A stretch of DNA of 64,000 bases, taken from Gonatopus flavifemur (taxonomy: Eukaryota > Arthropoda > Insecta > Hymenoptera > Dryinidae). Positions 34,890 through 47,195 of this stretch are shown here, piece by piece. A model generated the notes under the pieces. The model was not told the origin of the DNA. It saw only the letters and a program-made list of their open reading frames with translations, and made no database searches. Position 1 is the stretch's first letter. Every line of letters begins with the position of its first letter. Made by a program: the position numbers and the translations under genes. The stretch lies in NCBI GenBank assembly GCA_018340375.1, contig JAFFJZ010000013.1:5930501-5994500 (forward strand). The letters are read 5' to 3'.

Positions 34890-37595
34890 TCAGTCTTCTT
34901 CTTCACTCTCAGAGGAAGATAATGGGAAAGTTACGTTGTCTTTATCAAGTATATCCGGAGTTTTGATCAGGCTTAACACGTCTCTAGCGAGAAACTTTAG
35001 TTTTTTCTTGGGCAACTGTCTTTTACTCGATAACATTGGATCAGAACTCAAAAGGAACCATTTAAAAATGTCTTCATTCGTTTTTTCTCTACTGCATTTC
35101 CTGGAGTGATGCTCTCGGTACCTTTGGAAATGAATGTTGTTAAGATATTTGAATATAATTATGTATCCATCGACACCGTTAAAGCTTTTGATCTCAACAT
35201 GACAAGCAAAATCAAGGAAAAACAAAAAGCAGCTGCACTTTGGGATCATCAGTATAAAGTTTTGAATAAATCCTCTAATTCATAAGTTTACTTGATTCTC
35301 AAAATTGTTTTCTAGTCTATGAATTTATGTTTCCAGAGGATGAACAATGTGGCTTATTAATAAAAAAAAGTATATGAATATTCATAATTCCCCGAATTCC
35401 TTACCAGAACAAAACAATCTTCGCGAACATATATTCTCGTGGTTACCATAAATATATAGTTTGCCTAGTAGTCAAAAACGTATTATGCAATGTATCAAAC
35501 TGATTGCAGTACTTGAGAAGTCAAATTTTTCCCTTCAAAGTGTCGAGTCCACTGTGACAAATATAGACTATTATTAAGTGATATACATCATTTTCACCTT
35601 TTAAAATCTTTGTTACGAGCCTCTTGTGCTTCCTCAGTCAATTGGCCTATAGGTAGAAGAGCAGATGCAATGATTTCAGGTCCGTGGATCAAAAACTTGT
35701 GCATCGTAGGTGACATTGGGTACCACGGATATTTTGTCGCGTAGTAGCGTGCCGTGTCTAAAGCGTAACTCCGAAACTTTTCAACGTCTATTTCATGGCC
35801 ACTTGAAACGGTAGCTAATACTACATGAAGTCGTTGTATTAGGTTGACATCCACTCCTGTGATTCCGGCAGAAACTTCGGGTTGTGCGAAAAATCGCCTA
35901 GCGGTATTCCCATCATTTGAGTTCCCAAACCCTGGCTTAGGAACATCGACAATGAGGCCACATTTTTCTTTGAAACTTTTCTGTACAACCTTTTTTCGTT
36001 CTTCCACCAAAGCTTTATCTTGTTTTCGTGCTTGCCACTTCTGAATAGGTAGCTTATAAGACAAATGCAGGAGGCCCTCAAAAAATCGTATCCAGCCGTG
36101 TAGACAAGACAAACCAAACTGGAGGTTTTCGGTTTTGACCGGCCTGGATACTATATCATCAATTTTGTTGAATTCCTTGGATGTGGCACCACATATATAG
36201 CACTTCTGGGTATAGGTTGTCTCAGTTATGGCATTGCATACCTTCCCGTCCACCATAGAAAAAATCATCTCATGTTTCACTGAAACATGTTTTTCATCAG
36301 TTCTGAAAGAAGTAGCCCTCAGATTTTCTATTTCATTATCAACCCGTAGCTTCTCTGCAACCGAAACTTCAGTTGATTCTTTCACAAACTTTATTTTGAT
36401 TGGCCTAGAAAATCTGGTTGATGATGGCCTTGGATTCTGCCAAATTATTTTTGAATTGCAGTGTAGGCGGAGAGGCACAAGTGAAGTAATGAACACAGCG
36501 GAATCACTAGCTTCCGAACTTTGATATGCTTGTTTGTATGCGGAGTGGCCAGAGCTCCCATCAAACCCCCATTTGGAAATAAGTACCAGGTTTTGTAACT
36601 CTTCATCAGATAAAGTTGACAAAACCGAATTCTGTAGCTTTAAAATACGTGTAGCTGTGTGATCGAGAAGTGCTTTTAGTTGCACAACAGCGCAGGTTTC
36701 TGTTATTTGAATTCCCTTGTCAGGGAAACACATGCGTTTGGCCAGTTGAATTTTTTTATAAGGTGGAAATTTCTGCGGATCAGCTTCACGCAATAAGCAG
36801 TCCTGATGTTTTGAGAGCTCGGCATCTACTAGGAGAGCTAGAGCATCTTCATCATTCAACATCTTTGGCTCATTTCGCTTGAAAGTTTGATAACCTTCCA
36901 TATACATTTTGGCGAGCTCAGGATCAGAAGATGTAACATCCTTTACAATTTTTGCGGCTTCGATCTGTCCAGACGCTCTCAAACAGATTTGTGTGGCGTA
37001 AGACAGCTCTGAGATAGGAGTATTCGCTCTGATATTCTCCGTTTTCCTACGTTTCGTTCTTTCTGAACATTCGTTGAATTCAACAAGAGGTCTTCCCACT
37101 TGCGTGTGAAGAGTTACAGAATGGGGATTCCTGAAAGTACAAAACACTACCTCTTGTTTTAACCATTCTTCATTATTTTTAAGAAATCGTTCTCCGGTCC
37201 TTTGAGAAGATTCCCATCTCTTTTTGAATACACATTTAAAAGTGGATAAAAGGTTAGAGATCTCTGTAGTTTTGTTATCCGGACAACACGTTATCTCGAT
37301 GATTTTTCCTTGAAGGAAAGTGAACTTTTCATCCAACGTAGGTAGAGGACTGCTCCTTAAAATATTGTACATCTCTCTCCGAGTCATAGATATTGAATCA
37401 TCTTTGAAATCTACAAGCGTTGTAGAATTCGATAAAATTCGCTACAGAAACCCCATGTGTTTCTAAAAATTTTCCTAATTTTCTTTGGTTGGATTCAACC
37501 CTCTTAAGCTAATTTTTTTTGCAGTCAACTGTTCAAATTAAACGACTAAGAAAATATAGGTTGTTGAAACACTCACCTATGGCAGCGGAATCCAT
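34890..37595 (-). CDS. Transib (RAG1-related) transposase, intact
   Basis: Exons 37595..37577, 37410..35598 and 35121..34890 (GT-AG; acceptor and donor pairs conserved in copy 1) join to 2064 nt, 687 aa. Approximate residues: first catalytic D290 in GFDGSSGH, second D394 in SMVDGKVCN, zinc cysteines 410/413 (CYICG), histidines 577/582 (MHKFLIHGP), catalytic E603 in QEARNKDF, acidic tail SSSESEEED. RAG1 has D600, D708, C727/C730, H937/H942 and E962. The spacings D-D (104 against 108), C-x2-C, H-x4-H and H-to-E (21 against 20) agree closely. Exon 2 ends inside the E603 motif, so the motif NKDFKRYREHHSRK exists only after splicing. It should bind the CACAGTG ends and cut by a hairpin mechanism, as known for Transib and RAG. 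Length is normal for the family. Confidence 0.9.
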
Positions 37596-38246
37596 CTCAT
37601 TTGGAATTGTAGGTTAACATTGAATGATTTCAAAAAACGAAAAATATTCACCAAGCTCCAAACTTGCACGCGGAAAAAAGTTTACGGTAACGATTACTAG
37701 CAAGAGTAAGAATTCGGTGACAGCTATTGCACAATTGTGATAAGCACCATTTGAAATCAGACCGATTACAACCAACTATTCACGTTGCCATGGAAACGAT
37801 AGGTTAACATAAGAACGATCACCAAATCGCGAGTCATGATTCAGTTCACGAAAAGAAAAGAGATATCAATACTTGAATAACATTTATAAACATTTAGGAA
37901 AATGACGGTTACTTTAGGGAAAAAGAGCATCGCTGAAGAATGTTAGCAGTGAAGTTACCAAAAATTCGTAGTAATAATACTAAATGTTGGTAGTTTTATT
38001 GTCATTTCCCATAGTGAATTCATCAACTCATAGTAAATTCACTACGAATATTCTCCAGCAATACTGTTTTTCTCTCAATGGTCCATCATCTTTCTAAATA
38101 TCAATGATTTCTGGCTTTTGTGTACCCTAAGCCCGCGATGAGAAGAAAAACGAATGGTAATCAATCTCATACAGTTTTCCTCGTGCAGCAAATGTACACT
38201 GGAAATAAAACACATACTAACGTTGAGATAAAATTCAAAGCGAATC

Positions 38247-38732
38247 TACTGAATTCTGAGTTTTGTGTCCACCATATTAGATACGCTATCTTTGATTCTT
38301 GGAATTTGACAACTGATTCGTAATCAATGACCCCACAAAACCCTGGATACCGAGTTTGAAGGAAATCTGATGATTTTTTCAATTTTTTTCTGCCAAACTG
38401 GATCCGCCATTCTGAATTCCGGAATTCAGACACCGGATTCGGAATCAGCGACCTTAAAAACCTCAGGGTACCGAGTTTGAAGGCAATCCGATGATTTTTT
38501 CAATTTTCATCCGCCATATTGGATCCGCCATTTTGAATTTTGAAATTCAAACAACGGATTCGTAATCAGCGACCTCAGAAACCCCTGGGTCACGAATTTG
38601 AAGAAAATCCGATGATTTCTTTCAATTTTCGTCCGCCATATTGGATCCGTCATCTTGAATTCCGGAATGAAGACAACGGATTCATAATCAGCGACCCCAC
38701 AAACTTCTGCATATCAAGTTTCAGACGGATCT
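38247..38732. repeat. Right subterminal repeats of Transib copy 2 (inverted)
   Basis: Four inverted units of about 121 bp, with the same organisation as 7680-8165 in copy 1. Confidence 0.85.
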
Positions 38733-39344
38733 AAGGACTCCTCATCACTCCGTCTAATTTTTTGTGATTTCCTGCACAAAAACATGGCGGAATTGCTTAG
38801 GGGCAGACATGGGCAGCCGTTTTTTTTTCTGATGTTTAGGTAAGAGTCCCATCTACAACCTCCAATAAGTTAAACGACGTAATTCCGCGTAATTCTCTAC
38901 TATTCCTTCAAAAACCAAACACATTTTCTCATTTATAGATATAGAAATTACATCCAATCATTGTTCTGTCAGTATTTTCCACTCATCAAATTGATATTCC
39001 CTTAATTTTTTGTGTGTTCTACATAGTTTCAGTAATAGACTCCAATTTGAAAAAGTTAAATCGGTTCATTTTTCGAGACACAGCGTCTTTTTGAACATGC
39101 TCGTTATTTTACTGTCTTTCAATCACGCGGATTATACTTCAAGGAGGGTATTTTGCAACTGGTACACAAGGGCAGGGGGAGGGGATCAGATCTTCTTATA
39201 TCAGAATTCCAATACTTGGGACATCACCTTACTTATCCCAAGGGTCAAATATCCCCAACTACAAACTTCATTTTTGGGGTTTTGGCCAGCTTTTTGGCAT
39301 TTGGCCCCACTGTGCAGCGGGTGAAAAACCATACATTGTATTTA

Positions 39345-39725
39345 TCCAACAGTGTTTTTGGAGGTGTAATTTTCAAGAAACGTCCCGCTCGAGCGGTATT
39401 CATTTTTCATTTTAGAAGATTCTGAATCGATTGGTATATATCCCACGGAGATGAATTTTTGACTTTTTTTTATCAATTTGCTTCAGCACTTGATGAAATT
39501 TGGAGGTACACTTTTTAAAAAACGTTCCTCTCAAGTGCTATTCATTTTTCATTTCAGAAGATTCTGAATCGATTGGTTTATATCCCACGATGACAATTTT
39601 TTGAAATTTTTTCATGAGTTTGCTCCAGCACTTGACAAAATTTGGAAGTGCACTTTTAAAAAAACGTTCCTCTCAAATTTTATTCATTTTTCATTTCAGG
39701 GAATTTCGAACCGATTTAACTGAAT
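39345..39725. repeat. Tandem repeat, about 140-bp monomer
   Basis: Three units share TTCATTTTTCATTT (39399, 39538, 39684), AAAACGTTCCTCTCAA and GATTCTGAATCGATTGG. The same monomer appears inside both arms of the hAT foldback (56290-56560 and 57115-57430). Confidence 0.8.
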
Positions 39726-41391
39726 CGATATTTCTATGAATACACCTTCAAAGCTGCCAATCCTTGAATCTATTGTTCAATTCCAAACATTCTTTCCTAT
39801 CTCACTCATCGGTCCCATTATCCTGAAACGCTATTTTTGGAATACATTGAAATCCCGCCAATTTTGTGACAACTCTCAACGATTCTGATTGGATTCGCCA
39901 TTTTCAGACGGAACCAATCAATCCAAATATCAAAAGTCAGCCAAACTGTTATAGAAACTCAATACAACAGTATTCGGCAAGCATCGGCAAGTTCACCACG
40001 TTGAAAAAACAACTGGTCGAGCTCAATAAAATATTTATTGTTAATAAATATAACGATTCGATATATCACAGTATATCTACTTATACTAGGAAAAATGAAT
40101 GATGACAGAGCAGTAAGTATTTTTTTCGTATTGTAAGTGTCACATTTTTCAGACGAACCTTTCAATGAAGTCTACAAAAAATAACCTCAAATAATTTCCA
40201 TGAAAATGATATATTTTCAAAATTTCGTGTATTCATTTCTACGGCAATTGATGAAATAATTCCTCAGTTCTTCTCATTGTAGGACATTTTTGCGATGAGC
40301 TTTGTCATAACCAAAAAAAGTACAGAAGATTGAAGATTGAGGTCAAGTTGCATTTTTCGGTTTTTTTGATACCCTCAATTTTTTTTCCTCCTGTTTTTGA
40401 TTACAAATTATACGTTCGATCCAAAATTTGTACCATAAAATAACTCTAAGCTTATTGGAGTCAACTGTATGCAACAGGTTTGAACCGATAGGAACATGGT
40501 TTCATAAATCAAGAGTGCAGTGAGCTTCTTTACTCTCATGATTGGCATGAATTCTTGCCACAAAAAAACTCATAATTCAAAACTCCCAATAACGAACATA
40601 TATATACATAAACATTTGTATACGTATCCGTACATGTTAGGATACTCACTACAATAGCGAGTCATGAGGCAATTTCCATATTGGTTCAGGTTTTATACAT
40701 GTTTCTCACCATTGCAAGATAGATCTAAAGCAATTTGAATGTCATATTACTGAATATTTGAAATCCATATACACATGTAATTATAAGATGAATTACTTTG
40801 CAGTAACAAAATTTCCTGTCATGAGATGCTCATCACTTGTGAAGGTTTATAAGACATTCAGAATGTACAAATGTTACTAGAATATATTCCTAAGAGAACA
40901 CGAAGGTCCAAAGAATGTTTAGTACAGGTGCATTGAACGTCCGGACATTTGATGGTCCATTGAACATTCCTTGAACGCGAAGGAACATACAATGAAACTA
41001 AATTTCACCTAAGAAGTTTATGTTCTCTTCGGGATTTGAATGATTCATAAGTTCCTATAATTGGTAGCTGCTTATTGGTGTTTAATCGAATTTGATATTT
41101 ACCAACTTTCAGTATATATTTGTGTATTGTACTACTGAGAAATCACTATAAGATATAATTTTGTTTCTCTTCCACATTTATATTCAACCATTTGTCACAA
41201 AAAACTTGGGCAAAGATAAAACTCGTCTTTTATAGCAAGAATGTCTCTGGTGGAAAGCGTGACATGGTTTCTGGTCGGTTTCTGGCTAGTACCCAGAAAC
41301 TGGGTGTTTCTGATCGGTCACTGGCTAGTTACCGACTAGTAGCTGGCCAGTGGCCAGCTAAACTGAGCAAATTTCTACCAGGGGTACTGTA
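39726..41391. other. Non-coding interval
   Basis: No supported gene. A short GC-richer stretch with repeated GGCTAGT/CTGGCCAG (41265-41370) is the only local structure. Confidence 0.5.
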
Positions 41392-41780
41392 CACGTAGAA
41401 AAATATACTCCGAAAAGTCCCACAATTTACTGAGGATCAGCATTAGTTTATAACGGATCTAATTATCGACCTGAATATAGCGTCAAAAGTATCTTAATTT
41501 CTCATAGAAATACATTCCAGCAAATACACAAAATTCTTTGTAACATGCATATTGCATGTAACTCACATACAATAGGTGATTCCCTACTCGCAGATGTAAC
41601 TGGTTATATCCATGAGTAGGAAGTAACTTATTATATGTGAGTTAAATACAGTATGCGTGTGACAAAGAATTTGGTGTGATACTTTTAAAAGTAAATTCAA
41701 GTAAATAACTCTATCTGTCACAGACTAACACGAATTCTCAATAAATTATGGGGCTTTCCAACACATTCATTTTCTCTGTG
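41392..41780. mobile_element. MITE with TA duplication
   Basis: Starts CACGTAGAAAAATATACTCC and ends TTCATTTTCTCTGTG, with TA on each side. The inverted interior includes CCCACAATTTACTGAG against AATAAATTATGGGG, and CAAAATTCTTTGTAACATGC against GTGTGACAAAGAATTTGG. Confidence 0.65.
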
Positions 41781-43418
41781 TATATTTATGGAACCATATA
41801 CACATTTTTCATGTGTCATAATTCTACTATCATCAACTGAATATGAACAAAGTGGTCCCTATCTCTTTGAAAATATACGAGTCTCCCATATTTCGCTTAT
41901 GTGAATGGATATGTAATTTCACAGTGACTAAACTAGTTTGATATGTCTTGGAGTATTCGTTCTAGCTTTGAATTGTACCATGTCCTTTTCTGTTGTTATT
42001 ACAAGTTGGTAAATCAAGCTGATATTGGCACTGTTACTCATAAACCCTATGGAACAAAACGCCTTCGGGTATACAACGAAAATCTGTTCTAATAAAAAGG
42101 CTCCTGATATTGGAGCCAATTAACGAAAAAAAAAACCAATTGTATTTCGAAAGCTCGAAATTCAGCGTTGATCGAGATCAAAATGAGCTCGAAATAGTGA
42201 CCACTGTACGATCGAATCGATCTTGATTTCGAGATTATTTCGATGTTCCCATATTGATATCAAATTTACATCTTTTCGACTATTCATTTCTGCCTGGGTA
42301 AGGAAGTATTAATAAATTTGAATTTCAATTCATTTGGTGTTTTGTAGGACGCTACAAATATGGAGTGAAACGTAGAGAAACGGTTAAAAAGAAAATCGAC
42401 TCCGGAATTGGGAGATTCAAGTATTACGTTACGCATAAAGTTTCGATATCTTAATTTTATTTTTTGTTGGAAGAACTCCTGCTTTTATCATGCAAAGAGT
42501 TTTTTCACCTATTATACCTCCGGTGATTCCTACTGTTTTTCTTCAAATCCTACAAGAAGAACCATTGCCTAATTTCCAGAAGGTTCCGGGAGATTGATAT
42601 ATTACTTCATAATTTATCTTATTATTGAAGATGACTCATTTGACCTAAAATAAGGATGTTATGTTCAATTTCATCCACAATTGTGGCAAAAACGTCTATG
42701 CATAAGGGTTGGTCCCTTATTTCAGCAAATTTTTTGTTCACGTTCAACAAGTGTATATAAGTTACAAAACTTCATCCCCACTTGAATGTATGAAGAGACA
42801 TACTGGGGTAGACAATTATTGGAAAACACAAAATATTCAATTCATGAAATGTCATAAGTTATTTAGATGATTTCAATAACCCCCATAGTAATTCAGAACT
42901 GGTTGTTATCTGAAGAAAACATCGATATGTCTTATGTATTATTACAAAACAGTTTTTAGGTGCCCAAAATAGAGTTGACTTTGGAATAATGTTAGAGAGA
43001 TATCTTGCAGGAGGATGATTTCAAGATATTTCAAGACTTTTAGGATATTTTTTTCAAATTAAAAACCGTCTAAAAAATCTTCTAAAAGATCTTTTGGTGT
43101 TGCATAAGACATCTAAAACTTATCTTCAGATATCTTCAACACCACGATTGTTATGTTCGGAGTTGCAGTTCAATCAATGAATTACTGATCGGCTGGAACA
43201 AACATTTCACATTCTATTATAAATTTTGTTAGTAGAAGGAACCATCCCACTGATTCAATGAAGCTTGATTCAACTAAGTAACTATTTTATTATGAACTAT
43301 TATTTACTACTATTTTATCACTTATTGGTGATTATTGAATCAAATATTCTGTGGTTTCCAGAGTGATGAAGCTACAAAGTAAGCTTTGTGTAGGCATTCG
43401 AATGAACAAATCGACGTC
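41781..43418. other. Non-coding interval
   Basis: No gene seen. AATCGATCTTGATTTCGAG and CTCGAAATTCAGCG...GATCGAGATC near 42155-42235 hint at another decayed palindrome. Confidence 0.45.
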
Positions 43419-43560
43419 GTTTTGACAAAAAGGCGTAAGTGCCAAAAATACGAAATTTAGTGATATATATTAATCGAAAGATCTTGAAAAACGCTTTTGA
43501 ATGGTATATACAACTCAATTTCATATTTTTTGGCACTTACGCCTTTCTGTCAAAACATCG
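43419..43560. repeat. Inverted-repeat element (MITE-like)
   Basis: GTTTTGACAAAAAGGCGTAA near 43419 and TTACGCCTTTCTGTCAAAAC to 43560 are inverted, extending over about 34 bp at each end around a 70-bp AT-rich loop. Confidence 0.75.
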
Positions 43561-44326
43561 TCGAAAGATTTGCATTGGATTCTATAAGTAACTTGTTGAA
43601 GGATAGTTGATAATGATTCATAATTTCAAAATGTTCTGATGATAATAATTAATAGATAATCAATAGATTACCAGTAGATAATGTTTTATTCTGAAATCTA
43701 ACAGTTCCGCGGTGATTGATTTCTAATATTATGAGTCAAAACAAAAATTGTTTCAGCTGGTTTTATTTTTCTTCTTGTTTTTTTTCTCCATTTACTCATC
43801 ATCTGGACACTATGAAGGATGATGACGGTGTTCATTTTATACAATTCGTATACATGGGAATTAATCTTCTTCAAACTTTCCTTGATATGAAAATTCAAAC
43901 TCAATAACTATCTCCGCACATTAATCGATATCAAATTCATCGCATACAATGCGACAAAAAATAACTTTTTGAATCATAATGTAACAATAATGGATAATCA
44001 CGGATAATTTTTCATGTTCTACTTCTTCGTCCTGAATGATTATTATCTCGAAGAGATATATCCTGAAAATTCAGTTTCCTGTTTATTTTTGTCGAAATTA
44101 TGTTTCTATTACGATATTAGGTTTTGTATTTTATGTTATGATGTTTCATATGAGGACAGTCCAGTGTCCCAAATTAATAATGTCTTGGCCTTGTGTTTAT
44201 TGGCGACAAATGAATTTCAGCTGAATCACAAAAAGTCTACAGACTTGGATGATTCATCAAAATTCGAGATATCGATAATTTGGAAAATCGGACTGTTTTC
44301 AGTTCCTGTTTCTCAATAGCTCATAA
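43561..44326. other. Non-coding interval
   Basis: No supported gene. The 101-aa frame at 44014 shows no recognisable domain and no signal of selection. Confidence 0.45.
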
Positions 44327-44530
44327 GATGGTACTAGCGGCGTGGCAGCAGCCGAATCGTTCATGACAAACTACGGGCAAACGCTTCAATTTCATCGGAA
44401 TATCGCTTCGTATAGCACTCCTCTGGTTCAAATTGAAATGCGGTACAGAGCGATATTCCGATGAAATTGAAGCGGTTTCCCGTAATTCGCCACGAACGAT
44501 TTGGCAGCTGCCACGCCGCTAGTATCACCT
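44327..44530. mobile_element. MITE family B (ACTAGCGGCGTGGCAGC ends)
   Basis: ACTAGCGGCGTGGCAGCAGC at left and GCAGCTGCCACGCCGCTAGT at right are inverted, and the interior ATTTCATCGGAATATCGCT is mirrored near 44460. A truncated right end of the same family follows at 44545-44600, and an expanded copy lies at 46194-46916. Confidence 0.75.
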
Positions 44531-44639
44531 CAAATTCAAGTGTTCAGTCGTAATTTGTCATAAACGATTTGGCTGATGCCACGCCGCTATTATTCTCATA
44601 AAAGTTGGAGGTTTGAACCCGTTGGTTCACTGTATTCCC

Positions 44640-45360
44640 ACCTGGGTTCCATTTTATTTCACCTGGATTACAAACTGGGGATCGATGTGGGTTCAAACCC
44701 ATCAGTTGACTGCGTTTCCACCTGGGTTTCATTTGATTTCACCTGGATCACAAACTGCGAATCGATGCGGGTTCGAATCCATCAGTCGACTGCGTTTTCA
44801 CGTGGGATTCCACCTGGGTGTCAGTTCATTCCATCTGGATTACAAACTGGGAATTGATGTGGGTCCGAACCCATCAGTTGACGTGCATTTTCACCTGGGA
44901 TTCCACCTGGGTTTCATTCAATTTCACCTGGATTACAAACTGGGAATCGATGTGGGTTCGAACTCATCAGTTAACTGCGTTTCCACCTAGGATTCTACCT
45001 GGGTTTCATTTCATTTCACCTGGATTACAACCTGGGAATCGATGTGGGTTCGAACCCATCAGTTGACTGCGTTTCCACCTGGAATTCCACCTGGGTGTCA
45101 TTTCATTTCACCTGGATTACAACCTGGGAATCGATGTGGGTTCGAACCCATCAGTTGACTGCGTTTCCACCTGGAATTCCACCTGGGTGTCATTTCATTT
45201 CACCTGGATTACAAACTGGGAATCGATGTGAGTTTGAACCCATCAGTTGACGTGCGTTTCCACCTGGGATTCCACCTGGGTGTCATTTCAATTCACCTGG
45301 ATTACAAACTGGGAATCGATGTGGGTTCGAACCCATCAGTTGACGTGCATTTCCACCTGG
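44640..45360. repeat. Minisatellite, about 92-bp unit, eight copies
   Basis: GGATTACAAACTGGGAATCG recurs near 44661, 44746, 44838, 44930, 45023, 45114, 45206 and 45298. Each unit also has CCACCTGGGATTCCACCTGG and GGGTTCGAACCCATCAGTTG (self-complementary GGTTCGAACC). The unit is not a multiple of 3, so the 68-125 aa frames are artefacts. A degenerate tail of CCCAGCT/CACCTGG motifs runs to about 45480. Confidence 0.9.
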
Positions 45361-45574
45361 GACTGCATCCGAAATCCCAGCTCAAACCCCCCACCTGAAA
45401 TCCAGCTCAATTCTCAGGTAAAATTCGGATCTGGAATCCACATAGAATCCCAGATGCAATTTCACCTGGAATCCCAGCTGGATTTTTGTAAGAGGAAATT
45501 GTTAATAAGAGTTTTGTTGATATGTGTTCAGCGTGTACTGATCATTTTTCCGATGGAACCTCGAAACCGTCGAT

Positions 45575-45993
45575 ATATGATACGTTAAGGGCAAAAGTGG
45601 CCCCGAAATTGTTGTCAAGCAAAAACAGGACAGGAACTTTTGAGAGCAAGAATGGAACGTCAAAAGTTCCGAGCAAAAGCGATACACCTATAATTCGGAA
45701 CAGAAGAGCAACCACAGAAATCTCCGGGCAAAAATGAAACACTGACAGAGCTCGAGCAAAAACGAACCAACGCATGAATACAAAATTGGGTTGTGCGTTG
45801 GTTCGTTTTTGCTCGAGCTCTCTCAGTGTTCCATTTCTGCCCGGAGATTTCTGTGGTTGCTCTTCTGTTCCGAATTATAGGTGTATCGCTTTTGCTCGGA
45901 ACTTTTGACGTTCCATTCTTGCTCTCAAAAGTTCCTGTCCTGTTTTTGCTTGACAACAATTTGGGGGCCACTTTTGCTGTTAGCGTATCATAT
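45575..45993. mobile_element. Foldback with about 200-bp near-perfect arms
   Basis: From ATATGATACGTTAAGGGCAA to the mirror GCTGTTAGCGTATCATAT, with a loop of roughly 14 bp near 45779-45792 (AATACAAAATTGGG). The 70-115 aa frames on both strands are mirror images of one sequence, so they are not independent genes. Confidence 0.88.
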
Positions 45994-46000
45994 GTTCCCC

Positions 46001-47012
46001 AGTGCACATTTTCCCCTCAACATTTCATACATGCATTATGTTCTCCAAATGATATCAATAAGTTCTCTATATAATGCGTCGATTTCGGAAATCTTAAAGA
46101 GAACTTTTCCATGAGGTCTTGAAATCATCAGAAAGTTGACTTGGATCACATTCTGATAACTTGCAGACCTCATGAGAAAGTCCTCTTGAGGGAATACTAG
46201 CAGCAGCCAAATCGTTTATGACAAACTACGTACAAATGCTCCAATTTAATCAAAATATTGTTCTGTACAGGGAGTGTACAGTTCTGTCTTTATAAGGGAG
46301 TGAGGATGAGGAGGAGGGGCGGGTGAAGAGAACAAAGAAAATGTATTGGATATCGAAATAAGAGTGCAAATATGTATATTAAAAGACTGCTCGATAGTTG
46401 ACTTACAATTAACTATAGCTTACCACTAAAAAATTGTGTGTAGAGTGAGAGTGTGTGTAGTGTGTGTTTTTTGTCGTCACGTCTCGCTGGGCCGGCCGGC
46501 CTGGCCTTATCGTTCCCTTGGAGTCGCCGTTGAGGGAGGACCTTTGTCGAGGGCTCGAGGCTTGATGGGCGGCTAGTGGTTGGTGTTGAGAGGCCGAAGA
46601 TTAACTGGCACTAGTTTAACTTTGTATGTAATTGCCTCGTAGGGCACGTGGCTATTCAAGACTAAGGAAAGTCGTGGTGTCAAGGGAGTACGAGAGGAAC
46701 TGTCTTCGCCGCCTTGGCTTATCACGACTCTCGCCGCTGCTACCACTTCCACCTCCTCGTTGGCGGCCCCTTCTTCTCTCTTCCTCTTCTCGTAACGCTT
46801 ATGTTACAACTTCTAGTTGAATCAAAGGAGTGCTGTACTGAGCGATGTTTTGATCAAATTGAAGTGTTTGCCCATAGTTTATTATAAGCGATTTGGCTGC
46901 TGCCACGCCGCTAGTGTCACCTCAAAGATTTCCGAAATCGACGCATTAGAGAACTTCCTGATATCATTTAGAGAACCTCATGAATGTTCGAAATGTTGAG
47001 GGAAAAAATGTT
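46001..47012. mobile_element. MITE family A, split by an insertion
   Basis: The left part 46001-46193 (CAGTGCACATTTTCCCCTCA ... AATGCGTCGATTTCGG ...) and right part 46917-47012 (AGATTTCCGAAATCGACG ... AACATTCG ... GTTGAGGGAAAAAATG) are the two halves of one palindromic MITE. This copy shows what the empty CGACG/CGTCG sites look like and so serves as reference for the Transib borders. Confidence 0.65.
46194..46916. mobile_element. MITE family B copy carrying a GC-rich internal segment
   Basis: The ends ACTAGCAGCAGCCAAATCGT and GATTTGGCTGCTGCCACGCC match family B (44327). Between them lies about 500 bp of unrelated, unusually GC-rich sequence (46290-46805): GCTGGGCCGGCCGGCCTGGC, then CT-rich CGCCGCTGCTACCACTTCCA. 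No intact gene is readable. Possibly a captured host promoter or UTR fragment. Confidence 0.5.
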
Positions 47013-47195
47013 TATTAATCATTCTTTAATTATAAGATTCATTAGGCAGAGCTATCTTCTTTCAAATTCTTCATCTTTGACAGTGAGATATCATACAAGT
47101 ATCCGTGTACTGTTGTACTTGTATTTATTGCAGATTGTTTAAAATAAATCTGAAGTCATGTTCCACAATTTTTCAATAGATTGATTACAGTTGAG

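Larger units (their letters stand above)
33900..39314 (-). mobile_element. Transib DNA transposon, copy 2 (apparently intact)
   Basis: 5415 bp, with the same inverted ends as copy 1 starting CACAGTGGGGCCAAATGCCA. Transposase on the minus strand with no interruption. It differs from copy 1 by scattered substitutions and by lacking two left subterminal units (about 243 bp). The left flank is CGTCG in the left arm of a MITE and the right flank is CAGCG. It contains everything a self-mobile element would need. Whether it moves cannot be told from sequence. Confidence 0.88.

Noticed and set aside
44576..45588. Overlapping 62-125 aa frames rich in HLG/FTWIT
   Set aside because: All derive from the 92-bp minisatellite read in successive frames.
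46687..46700. AGTACGAGAGGAAC, identical to the 28S rRNA sarcin-ricin loop
   Set aside because: The sequences on either side do not match rRNA, so a 14-base match is taken as coincidence or a tiny remnant.
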